6,839 bases of DNA from Desulfobacteraceae bacterium. GTDB lineage: Bacteria; Desulfobacterota; Desulfobacteria; Desulfobacterales; SURF-7. Below the pieces are notes generated by a model. That model was not told where the DNA came from. It ran no database searches and saw nothing but the letters and a program-made list of their open reading frames with translations. The translations under genes and the position numbers were made by a program. Of this stretch, positions 1-6,526 are shown one piece after another (the first letter of the stretch is position 1; every line of letters begins with the position of its first letter). The DNA lies in contig JAUXCK010000147.1 of the NCBI GenBank assembly GCA_030618925.1, forward strand, positions 1-6,839. The letters run 5' to 3'.

Positions 1-306
1 GCCGGCCTGCCAGAGGCCGAGCCCTTCATGATATTCATATGCCAGGAGATAACCAAAATCACCGTCATCAAAGGGAAGGGCTTTGAAAGCAGAGTGCTCC
101 ACATGCATGCGGGCGCCTGCTGCGACACCGTGTTTTCCGCTGAATTCAGGCGCCAGTGAATACTTCTTGTCGGCGGCATGCGCCGCCTGGAGAAAAATGA
201 AGATCACTGCAAAAAGAAAAAAGAGATATAGGCGCTGTTTATTTTTCAAGATGACCTTCCATTCGCCAGGGCGTCTACCGGCTTTGGGTTGGCTGTGGAC
301 CGACAT
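1..306 (-). CDS. Secreted protein of unknown function, start of gene only (cut by the left window edge)
   Basis: An open frame runs from ATG at 306 to the window edge (102 codons, C-terminus missing). It begins 8 nt after the RnfB stop, so it is probably the last visible gene of the operon. The protein has a basic stretch (KNKQR), a hydrophobic segment (LYLFFLFAVIFIFL) and an AHA|A signal-peptidase I-type site after residue 44, so it is probably exported. The start is uncertain: the ATG at 306 has no good ribosome binding site, while an in-frame TTG at 249 has GGAAGG 5 nt upstream and would give a compact 25-residue signal peptide. The visible mature part (ADKKYSLAPEFSG, then alternating aromatic and small residues such as FGYLLAYEYHEGLGL) is reminiscent of the first strands of an outer-membrane beta barrel, but I do not recognise the family. 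It is not recognisably the flavin transferase ApbE that often accompanies rnf genes. The reading frame is well supported; the function is unknown. Confidence 0.6.
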   Translation of the reverse strand, partial: MSVHSQPKAGRRPGEWKVILKNKQRLYLFFLFAVIFIFLQAAHAADKKYSLAPEFSGKHGVAAGARMHVEHSAFKALPFDDGDFGYLLAYEYHEGLGLWQAG

Positions 307-314
307 TCTTTTTT

Positions 315-2405
315 TTAGGCTGCATCCTTATTGTAACAGATTCGACAGCAGTCCAGGCACCGTTCTGATTCTTTGAGTGCATCTTTTTCCTGGAGGACCA
401 GATCGGCTTCTTCAAAGGTTTTAATGCGTTCGGCTACCGGCATTTCCGGCATCCTGGCCCGTGGTTTTTGATGAATACCCTCAACCGAATCGAAAATCGT
501 TCCAGGGATGTTCCTTTCAAAAATCGAGTTCGGAACAGGTTTTACGGGCTGGCCGGTAAGATAAAGATGGATCGATCTGGCAGCCCGCCGGCCGCCGCCA
601 ATGCCTTCAACAACAAGAGATGCACCGGTCGCCGCATCACCGCAGGTGAAAATGTATGGGATATTGGTCTGAAGGGTTTCAGGATCAGCTGAATCAATGG
701 TATCCCAGCGGGTGGTTTGAAGATCGGCAAATCGCCGCCCTTCTTCTTTTTCCTTGAATGCAATATCCGGGCCCTGTCCGATGGCCGTAATCAGCATATC
801 AATGTCCAGCACGGTCTCTGACCCTTCAATGGGAACAGGCCGCCGTCTGCCGCTGTCATCTGGTTCGCCGAGTTCCATTTTGAGGTATTCAAGGCCTGTG
901 GCCTTTCCGTTTTCATCGCCCATGACCCGGTTGGGGGCAGCAAGAAAATGGAACTTTACACCCTCGTGCTCTGCGGCTTCAATTTCAACCCTGTTGGCCG
1001 GCATTTCTTTACGGGTCCGTCGATAGACAATTGTTACTTCCTCTGCGCCGAGGCGGACAAGGGTTCGAACACAGTCAATGGCCGTGTTCCCGCCGCCGAT
1101 CACCACGCATTTACACCCGATGGGGATATGTTTGTTGCCATCCCCCTGCTGGGTGGTTGCAAATGTGGTCAGAAAATCAATTCCCGTGTAACAGCCGTCC
1201 AGATTCTCTCCGTCAATCCGCAGGCTGTAGTCCTTCCAGGCGCCGATGCCGAGAAAAATAGCGTCATATCCGGCAGCCACCAGGGAGCTGAGATCAAAAT
1301 CCTCTCCGAGTTTGACATTTGTTCTGGTTTCGATGCCCAGGTTGAGAATCCCGTCAATCTCCCATTCCAGAACTTTTTTGGGGAGCCTGTATTCAGGAAT
1401 TCCGTAGCGAATCATTCCCCCCAGCCTGGGCATCATGTCAAACAGCATCACGCTGTGGCCGAGACGCCGCAGAAAATAGGCACAGCTTAACCCGGCCGGT
1501 CCGCCGCCGATGACGGCCACACGTTTCCCCGTATCCGGCGCACACGAGATGGGCAGGTGCTGGCCGGAATTCATTTCATAGTCTGCTGCAAACCGTTTTA
1601 ACTGGTTAATAGAGACAGCCTCGTCTTCAACCCCTCTCCGGCACACATCCTCACATGGATGGGGGCATACCCTGCCGCAGGAAAGGAGAAACGGGTTCCG
1701 TTCACGGATGGTATTGACCGCACCGGCATAGTCATGATTTTTTATTTGTCTGATATATTGGGGAATATCGATTTCGGCCGGGCATGTCTGACGGCAGGGG
1801 GCCAGGGCATCATCTTCCTGGTTAAAGTGAAGCAGTCGCTCAGACATGGTTTTAACCTGAATGATATTTTTAGGGCACGCTGTTTCACATGCACCGCATC
1901 CAACGCATTTGCTTTCATCTATCTCAGGATAGCCATTTGATGCGATGCAGATTGCATCAAATTTGCAGGCTTTCACACAATCCCCGAAACCAATGCAGCC
2001 GACGCTGCACACCCTTTTGCCGCCATAAAGGGCGTCCATTCCACGGCAGGAGGGAATTCCCATATATGTAAATTTATCATCCGCCCGGTTTCCGCCCAGG
2101 CATTCATTAATTGATTTCAGTGGTTCTGCAGTTCCGGGATCAAGCCCCATGACCGCTGCTATGCCTATCGCTGCCTCGGTCCCGGCGACAACGCAGACAG
2201 ATGGCGCTGCTTCTCCTTCTACCACGGCGGCTGCAGCAGCCCCGCAGCCGGTGTAACCGCACCCTCCGCAATTTGCCGCGGCCGTTAACCCCTCGATTTC
2301 GGAAATCCGGGGATCTTCATACACATAAAAAACTTTTGAGGCAATACTGAGAACTGCACCGCATACGACACCTATGCTCAACATAAACAAGAGCGCTTCT
2401 ATCAC
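315..2405 (-). CDS. rnfB: RnfB fused to an NfnB/GltD-like FAD- and NAD(P)H-binding oxidoreductase
   Basis: This is the ferredoxin-like subunit of the Rnf complex with an extra flavoprotein module, 696 aa in one unbroken frame. Residues 1-28 form the N-terminal membrane anchor. The RnfB [4Fe-4S] motif follows (NCGGCGYTGC, Cys46/49/54, with Cys71), then the RnfB Fe-S region with Cys133, 137, 143, 147 and the motif CVGCGACETACPK (Cys167-177). Ordinary RnfB ends soon after this. Here residues about 190-620 match the glutamate synthase small subunit/NfnB family: N-terminal Fe-S cysteines (CRQTCP at 204-208; CGRVCPHPCEDVC at 243-255), an FAD Rossmann motif GGGPAG (300-305), a second dinucleotide motif GGGNTAIDC (437-445) followed by YRRTR (461-465), whose arginines suggest NADPH, and the closing FAD motif CGDAATGAS (588-596). 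The tail carries CLDCCRIC (683-690), possibly another cluster. All soluble domains should face the cytoplasm. Translation starts at GTG (2405-2403) with GAGGAGG 5 nt upstream, 64 nt after rnfA. I infer that this subunit exchanges electrons with NAD(P)H and/or ferredoxin. Confidence 0.93.
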   Translation of the reverse strand: MIEALLFMLSIGVVCGAVLSIASKVFYVYEDPRISEIEGLTAAANCGGCGYTGCGAAAAAVVEGEAAPSVCVVAGTEAAIGIAAVMGLDPGTAEPLKSINECLGGNRADDKFTYMGIPSCRGMDALYGGKRVCSVGCIGFGDCVKACKFDAICIASNGYPEIDESKCVGCGACETACPKNIIQVKTMSERLLHFNQEDDALAPCRQTCPAEIDIPQYIRQIKNHDYAGAVNTIRERNPFLLSCGRVCPHPCEDVCRRGVEDEAVSINQLKRFAADYEMNSGQHLPISCAPDTGKRVAVIGGGPAGLSCAYFLRRLGHSVMLFDMMPRLGGMIRYGIPEYRLPKKVLEWEIDGILNLGIETRTNVKLGEDFDLSSLVAAGYDAIFLGIGAWKDYSLRIDGENLDGCYTGIDFLTTFATTQQGDGNKHIPIGCKCVVIGGGNTAIDCVRTLVRLGAEEVTIVYRRTRKEMPANRVEIEAAEHEGVKFHFLAAPNRVMGDENGKATGLEYLKMELGEPDDSGRRRPVPIEGSETVLDIDMLITAIGQGPDIAFKEKEEGRRFADLQTTRWDTIDSADPETLQTNIPYIFTCGDAATGASLVVEGIGGGRRAARSIHLYLTGQPVKPVPNSIFERNIPGTIFDSVEGIHQKPRARMPEMPVAERIKTFEEADLVLQEKDALKESERCLDCCRICYNKDAA

Positions 2406-2410
2406 TATTT

Positions 2411-2417
2411 CCTCCTC
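2411..2417 (-). promoter_or_regulatory. Strong ribosome binding site fixing the GTG start of the RnfB fusion
   Basis: The minus strand reads GAGGAGG, then 5 nt, then GTG at 2405-2403. The hydrophobic anchor typical of RnfB begins at that GTG (MIEALLFMLSIG), so the Shine-Dalgarno sequence and the family N-terminus agree. The next in-frame ATG is seven codons further on and would remove part of the anchor. Confidence 0.75.
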
Positions 2418-2469
2418 AATCTCCTGCGAATTTTGTTTTCATTACAGGCCGGCATGAATTATGTGACCG

Positions 2470-3042
2470 TCAAACCATGCCTTTAAATGTATAGAACGCC
2501 AGTGCAATAATTCCAGCGGTAACCAGACCGATGGACGTATCCTGAAGGGGTTTTGGAACCCTGGCAAGGAGGATCCGTTCCCGAACACCGGCAAAAAGAA
2601 CAAGGGCAAGGCCAAACCCCACGGCATAGGCAAAGGAGGCAACCAGGGCCTGGACAAATGTGTATTCTTTGTCAACATTTAAGACACAGGCACCCATTAC
2701 CGCACAATTTGTCGTAATCAGAGGTAAGAAGATGCCGAGTCCCGCATACAGGGCCGGGATGCTTTTTTTAAGAAACATCTCCACAAACTGAACCAGGGAT
2801 GCAATCACCACGATAAAGGCGATGGTTCTGAGGTACACAAGGTCATATCGGACCAATATATAGGTGTAGACGATCCATGTAATGGCACCTGCCAGGACCA
2901 TGACAAAGATAACGGCCATGGACATTCCCATCGCGGTTTCCATTTTCTTTGATGTGCCGAGAAACGGACAGTTCCCGAGGAACTGGGCAAGCAGGATGTT
3001 GTTCACAAAGATACATGCGATAATCAGTTCAAAGTAGCCCAT
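2470..3042 (-). CDS. rnfA: RnfA, integral membrane subunit of the Rnf complex
   Basis: RnfA is one of the two homologous six-helix membrane subunits (with RnfE) that form the ion-translocating core and carry electrons across the membrane. The 190 aa match the usual length of about 193. Signature segments are present: VNNILLAQFLGNCPFLG near the N-terminus, YLRTIAFIVVIASLVQFVEM (70-89), GIFLPLITTNCAVMG (103-117) and RERI. Cys25 and Cys113 are the two ligands that RnfA gives to the intramembrane [2Fe-2S] cluster shared with RnfE, as known from Rnf and Nqr structures. The ATG at 3042 has CAGGAG 7-8 nt upstream and lies 13 nt after the rnfE stop. The sequence looks fully canonical. The homologous NqrE is an alternative family name, but the neighbouring rnfB and rnfC settle it as Rnf. 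Confidence 0.96.
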   Translation of the reverse strand: MGYFELIIACIFVNNILLAQFLGNCPFLGTSKKMETAMGMSMAVIFVMVLAGAITWIVYTYILVRYDLVYLRTIAFIVVIASLVQFVEMFLKKSIPALYAGLGIFLPLITTNCAVMGACVLNVDKEYTFVQALVASFAYAVGFGLALVLFAGVRERILLARVPKPLQDTSIGLVTAGIIALAFYTFKGMV

Positions 3043-3055
3043 TTATTTTCTCCTG

Positions 3056-3667
3056 TTAGTCCCCTATGACATTTAACACGCAGAGCATGAGCCCGAGGGC
3101 CACAAAAGCGCCCGGCGCCTGGACCATGAAATCAAACGGTTGAAACGAAGGGAATATGGATGAGAGATTAAACATCCATGTTTCCCAGACGGTCACGGTG
3201 CCTTTCCCGAGTATCTCCCGGAGCGCCCCGAGGGCCCCCAGTGAAAGGGTGAACCCGATCCCGATTCCCAGTGCATCGGCAACAGAGTGCGGGATTTTAT
3301 TTTTAGACGCAAACGCTTCTGCGCGCCCCAGGACGATGCAGTTCACCACGATCAGAGGGATAAACACGCCCAGCTTGAGAAACAATTTATACGCGTAGGC
3401 CTGCATGAGAAGCTCCACAACAATGACAAACGAGGCAATAATGATGATAAAACAGGCAATTCTGACCTTGGCGGGAATAATGTTTCGAAATATGGACACA
3501 AAAAAATTGGATCCAAGAAGAACAAATGTGGTGGCAAGCCCCATCCCGATGCCGTTTTCCATTGTGGTTGTTACTCCCAGTACAGGGCACAGTCCGAGCA
3601 CGAGCCTGAAGGGTGGGAGTTCTTCCCACAGCCCTTTTGTAAATTCCTGAGTGATTGTTTTTGGCAT
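3056..3667 (-). CDS. rnfE: RnfE, integral membrane subunit of the Rnf complex
   Basis: RnfE is the membrane partner and homologue of RnfA; the two insert in opposite orientations and share one [2Fe-2S] cluster in the bilayer. The 203 aa protein shows the family start KGLWEELPPFRLVLGLCPVL, the helix motif KLFLKLGVFIPLIVVNCIVL followed by GRAEAFASK, and LGALREILGKGTV. Cys27 (LGLCP) and Cys110 (VVNCI) are the expected cluster ligands and match Cys25 and Cys113 of RnfA, so the four-cysteine site is complete. Several hydrophobic helices are visible, consistent with six transmembrane segments. The ATG at 3667 lies 10 nt after the rnfG stop, and its Shine-Dalgarno sequence AGGGAG overlaps that TAG stop (3674-3679), which suggests translational coupling. 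Nothing looks unusual. Confidence 0.96.
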   Translation of the reverse strand: MPKTITQEFTKGLWEELPPFRLVLGLCPVLGVTTTMENGIGMGLATTFVLLGSNFFVSIFRNIIPAKVRIACFIIIIASFVIVVELLMQAYAYKLFLKLGVFIPLIVVNCIVLGRAEAFASKNKIPHSVADALGIGIGFTLSLGALGALREILGKGTVTVWETWMFNLSSIFPSFQPFDFMVQAPGAFVALGLMLCVLNVIGD

Positions 3668-3677
3668 CCTGATCTCC

Positions 3678-4271
3678 CTATTGGTTGAACGCTTTTATTT
3701 TTTCAGTCAGCTGGGGTTTCAAATTTTGATAGATATCCATTGCATCGGTGACGCCGGCACAAACCGCACGAGAGGTGATGGTGGCCCCGCTCATGGCATT
3801 TATTTTTCCGCCGTCATTGGTGACTTTAATGGATTCTGTTATAGAAAGATTTTTAAATTGCGATACAAAACCGGGGTCATCCTTTGCTGTTGCCCCCAGG
3901 CCGGGCGTTTCTGAGTGTGTGGTGACGGCAGCACCGATGATTTTGTCCTCATCTATATTAACACCCACCATGATCCCGATGTCGCCCCCGTATCCTTTTC
4001 CAGCGCCTTCAAATGCGATGACATTGGCTTTTCCGTCAAACCTGCCCACAAAAAAGCTCTTTTCAGTGTTCTGGTGCATTATCTTAAACCGGTCGGCAAT
4101 GGGATCGTTGGAAGACCCGTCAAGGATCATTTTAATGGCCGGTCCTTTTACAAATTCGAGCTGCTGATTTTCAATCTGTGCTTCCGTGCCATTGCGCACA
4201 GCTGCAAGAAGCCCCCCTGAAACAGAGGCCAGGATCGTTAACACCACAACCATTTTGATCATTTCATTCAT
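3678..4271 (-). CDS. rnfG: RnfG, periplasmic flavoprotein subunit with covalent FMN
   Basis: RnfG is a membrane-anchored subunit whose FMN-binding domain lies in the periplasm and takes part in transmembrane electron transfer. The 197 aa comprise one N-terminal transmembrane helix (about residues 5-25) and an FMN-binding domain. The pattern THSETPGLG (118-126) and the segment INAMSGATITSRAV (157-170) are characteristic. The latter has the [S/T]GA[S/T]xx[S/T] flavinylation motif, so Thr164 should carry FMN through a phosphoester bond added by an ApbE-type transferase; no apbE is visible in this window. The frame extends upstream to 4328, but the ATG at 4271 is preferred: it is 1 nt after the rnfD stop, has GGGAAAGG 9 nt upstream and places the helix at the N-terminus. 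A second ATG three codons on is less likely. Its site is intact, in contrast to that of RnfD. Confidence 0.94.
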   Translation of the reverse strand: MNEMIKMVVVLTILASVSGGLLAAVRNGTEAQIENQQLEFVKGPAIKMILDGSSNDPIADRFKIMHQNTEKSFFVGRFDGKANVIAFEGAGKGYGGDIGIMVGVNIDEDKIIGAAVTTHSETPGLGATAKDDPGFVSQFKNLSITESIKVTNDGGKINAMSGATITSRAVCAGVTDAMDIYQNLKPQLTEKIKAFNQ

Positions 4272-4272
4272 T

Positions 4273-5235
4273 TTAAACAACCTTTCCCAGGGCTTTTGGT
4301 CGAATTTTATCAATAATCGGGTTGACAAGATTCATGAGAAGGATCGCGAAAACAACGCCATCCACATAATCACCGACGTTCCTGATGAAAATGGTCATCA
4401 CACCACATCCTGCACCATAAATGAGCATGGGGATGAAGTTAACCGGTGATGATGAGTCTTCTGTTGCCAGATAAAAGGCACCTATCAGGGTATATCCGGT
4501 CAAGAGATGAAAAAGAGGGCCTTCATACTGCCCGGGTGAACCGAAAAATTTAAACAAAAGGGCTGTTGCAAAGATACCTGCAAGAAAAGAAACAGATATT
4601 TCCCAGCGAATAAACCCTCTGACAACCAGATACAGTCCGCCGGCGATGAGAAGGATGCCGCAGGTAGATCCGATGCCCCCGACCTGTCTGCCGAGCAGAA
4701 GATCCAAAACAGAAAAAGAGGCCACGCCATCAGGACCCAAATGCTTCAAGGCTGCCAGGGGGTAGGCCATGGCAAAATCAAAATCATAGGTTAAAAGCGC
4801 CTCGTCAAAATCAAAAAGGCCTCTCCAGGATACGGAAAGTATGGCAATGCTGAGCAAAACCGGATTAAAAGGATTGCCGCCCAATCCGCCAAAAATTTGT
4901 TTGCCGATGACCACCGCCACAAAGGTGCCCGTAAGAACCGCCCACCAGGGCGTTGTCGCCGGAAGCAGCATGGCAAGGAGGAGCCCGATCAGCGCGGCAT
5001 TGCCATCACCTATGGACACCTGCCGTTTGCCGATAACGTTTATGATGAGTTCCCAGAGGATGGCGGTTGCCATGGAGAAGGCAACCACTGCAACGGCCCT
5101 TCCACCATAGGTATAGATGCCGGGGATCACTGCCGGCAGTGCTGCCAGGATGATGTGGTAATGTTTTTTTGACAGGGCGCTTCCATCATGCCAAAAAGGG
5201 GCATGTGAGACGATGAATTTTTTCTGGTTAAACAT
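4273..5235 (-). CDS. rnfD: RnfD, membrane subunit lacking the usual flavinylated threonine
   Basis: RnfD is the large membrane subunit (NqrB homologue), which normally carries a covalent FMN and contributes to ion translocation. The 320 aa are of normal length with many hydrophobic helices. Family segments include DGNAALIGLLLAMLLP (77-92), GGLGGNPFNPV (116-126), LDLLLGR (177-183), FYLATEDSSSPVNFIP (254-269), the IR...GDYVDGVVFAILLMN region (284-302) and PIID. Where RnfD proteins have a TGATPL-type motif holding the flavin-bound Thr, this one reads FAMAYPLAALKH (154-165), so Tyr158 sits in the Thr position; the flanking PLAALK anchors the alignment. I infer that FMN is not covalently attached here by the usual bond, if it is bound at all. 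The ATG at 5235 overlaps the rnfC end by 8 nt and has GGAGG 6 nt upstream. The open frame continues to 5343 without a better start. There is no sign of a frameshift or decay. Confidence 0.94.
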   Translation of the reverse strand: MFNQKKFIVSHAPFWHDGSALSKKHYHIILAALPAVIPGIYTYGGRAVAVVAFSMATAILWELIINVIGKRQVSIGDGNAALIGLLLAMLLPATTPWWAVLTGTFVAVVIGKQIFGGLGGNPFNPVLLSIAILSVSWRGLFDFDEALLTYDFDFAMAYPLAALKHLGPDGVASFSVLDLLLGRQVGGIGSTCGILLIAGGLYLVVRGFIRWEISVSFLAGIFATALLFKFFGSPGQYEGPLFHLLTGYTLIGAFYLATEDSSSPVNFIPMLIYGAGCGVMTIFIRNVGDYVDGVVFAILLMNLVNPIIDKIRPKALGKVV

Positions 5236-6511
5236 TCTCTGCCTCCGCTTTCTGGATTCGGGCAAGTTCATATTTGGCAAGTCTGATATATTGAAGGATC
5301 GGCATCTTTGCGGTACAGACATAGCTGCAGAGACCGCATTCAATGCAAGAGTAAAGATCGTAACTGTCAGCCCCCTCCATAAACTGGCCGGCCTCCAGAA
5401 ACCTGATCAGCATATTGACAGGGACGTTTGCAGGACAGGCCCTGACGCATTCCCCGCAGTTGATACAGGCATTGTCTGAAATGAGGGGTATGACACTTCT
5501 GTCCTGGACCATGACCGCATCGGTGTTTTCGCACACCGGATGGTCTTCCGTATAGACAGAGGCCCCTTTCATGGGACCCCCGGCAATAATCCTGTCCTCA
5601 TGATTTGCTGTCATGTTCAAGGCGGTGAAGATGTCCTTCAGGGGCGTCCCAATCACCGCAGACACCATTTTTGCCTGCCCGGATTTGTCGATCACCGTCA
5701 GAATTTTTTTTGCGGGTATCTGTCCGGAATCATACGCAGTTCCGATTGAAGCGACGGCTTCTGCGCTCACCACCGCAACACCCATATCCTCAAAAGACTG
5801 CCCGGCCGGGATTTCTTTTCCCAGGATGTCGTTGAGTATGAGGTGGGGGGAGGCCGCAGGGTAAATAGAGCCGACCGGTTTGACTATTGCACCGGTTGAT
5901 ACAGCATCCTGTGAGAGGGTTTCCGGCACCGCGATAACAAATTTTTCAATCCCGGTGGTTTCTTTCAAGGCCAGGATCCCGGATTTTATGGCAGGGGTTT
6001 TTGTTTTGACAATAAACTGCTGTGTCAGCGTCAGCAGGTCCGTATCCATTCCCATAATAAGGAGTGTGGTGATTTTTTGCTCAGAATCTGAGAACAGGGA
6101 AACAGGAAAGCGCCCCGGCAGACAGCAGAGATACTCTTTTGCATTTTCCCGGGTAGGGGAAGGGGCAATCTTTTTGAAATGCGCATCAATCTCATGGTTT
6201 TCCGAAATATCGATGGTGATGGATGTCATTTTAGAACCAAAATCACCATAAAATGGGGCCATTTCTGCGATGGTACCGCTGACCGGTGCAGTGACATAGT
6301 CGTCTTTGTTTTCAAACAGGGTCAGTTTCTGCCCGGCCTTTACCGGGTCTCCGGCCTTTAACAAGTGTCTTTTTTCCTGTTCTAACGCAACTCCGGCAAA
6401 AAGCTGAACTGATGTGGATGCTGGTATTTCCTGAGGATCCGGAGGTGAAACATCGATAATCGCATACTCGAGCCTGGGCTTCAGTGTTCCAAAAAATGAT
6501 TTTTTTATCAT
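5228..6511 (-). CDS. rnfC: RnfC-like peripheral Fe-S subunit lacking the recognisable FMN/NADH motifs
   Basis: RnfC is the cytoplasmic peripheral subunit that normally binds FMN and NADH and passes electrons through two [4Fe-4S] clusters. This 427-aa protein has the barrel-sandwich N-terminal domain (VTAPVSGTIAEM at 73-84), the SLBB-like region (MVSAVIGTPLKDIF, 282-295), GGPMKG (311-316) and two intact cluster motifs: CINCGECVRACP (Cys349/352/355/359) and CIECGLCSYVCT (Cys389/392/395/399). What is missing is notable. The glycine-rich GGAGFP-like loop appears as LPGRFPV (131-137), and the NGAECEPYLTAD-like segment as MGMDTDLLTLTQQF (153-166). I infer that this subunit no longer oxidises NADH and serves as a structural or Fe-S electron relay. 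The ATG at 6511 lies 15 nt after the cytochrome stop and has only a weak GGGA upstream. It overlaps rnfD by 8 nt. Identity as the RnfC family is secure from the cluster motifs and position; its biochemical role is uncertain. Confidence 0.92.
   Translation of the reverse strand: MIKKSFFGTLKPRLEYAIIDVSPPDPQEIPASTSVQLFAGVALEQEKRHLLKAGDPVKAGQKLTLFENKDDYVTAPVSGTIAEMAPFYGDFGSKMTSITIDISENHEIDAHFKKIAPSPTRENAKEYLCCLPGRFPVSLFSDSEQKITTLLIMGMDTDLLTLTQQFIVKTKTPAIKSGILALKETTGIEKFVIAVPETLSQDAVSTGAIVKPVGSIYPAASPHLILNDILGKEIPAGQSFEDMGVAVVSAEAVASIGTAYDSGQIPAKKILTVIDKSGQAKMVSAVIGTPLKDIFTALNMTANHEDRIIAGGPMKGASVYTEDHPVCENTDAVMVQDRSVIPLISDNACINCGECVRACPANVPVNMLIRFLEAGQFMEGADSYDLYSCIECGLCSYVCTAKMPILQYIRLAKYELARIQKAEAENV
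5242..5246 (-). promoter_or_regulatory. Ribosome binding site deciding the RnfD start, inside the rnfC 3' end
   Basis: The minus strand reads GGAGG, then 6 nt, then ATG at 5235-5233. The site lies within the last codons of rnfC, and the rnfD ATG overlaps the rnfC TAA (AATGTTTAA). The layout indicates translational coupling and rejects the longer upstream reading of rnfD, which would run more than 100 nt into rnfC. Confidence 0.7.
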
Positions 6512-6526
6512 GGTGTCTTTTTTCCC

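Noticed and set aside
307..316. T-run on the plus strand (A-run on the minus strand) between rnfB and the next gene as a terminator
   Set aside because: On the transcribed strand it is a run of A rather than U, and no GC-rich hairpin precedes it.
83..376. A 97-codon plus-strand frame at the left edge
   Set aside because: It is antisense to the secreted protein and the rnfB end, and lacks coding features; the minus-strand frame has a convincing signal peptide.
948..1490. A 180-codon open frame on the plus strand
   Set aside because: It lies wholly antisense to the flavoprotein half of the RnfB fusion, has no family resemblance I can recognise, and is explained by the codon bias of the real gene.
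2406..2469. Possible hairpin (TTCAT...ATGAA) in the gap between rnfA and rnfB
   Set aside because: The stem is only 5 bp with an 11-nt loop and there is no U-run, so it is neither a credible terminator nor a clear regulatory structure.
4272..4328. Longer N-terminus for RnfG starting at 4328
   Set aside because: It would overlap the conserved RnfD C-terminus and add a charged stretch before the membrane helix; the ATG at 4271 with GGGAAAGG upstream fits better.
5236..5343. Longer N-terminus for RnfD starting at 5343
   Set aside because: The extra 36 residues fall in the coding sequence of the rnfC end, including its second cluster region, have no RnfD similarity, and the ATG at 5235 has a strong ribosome binding site.
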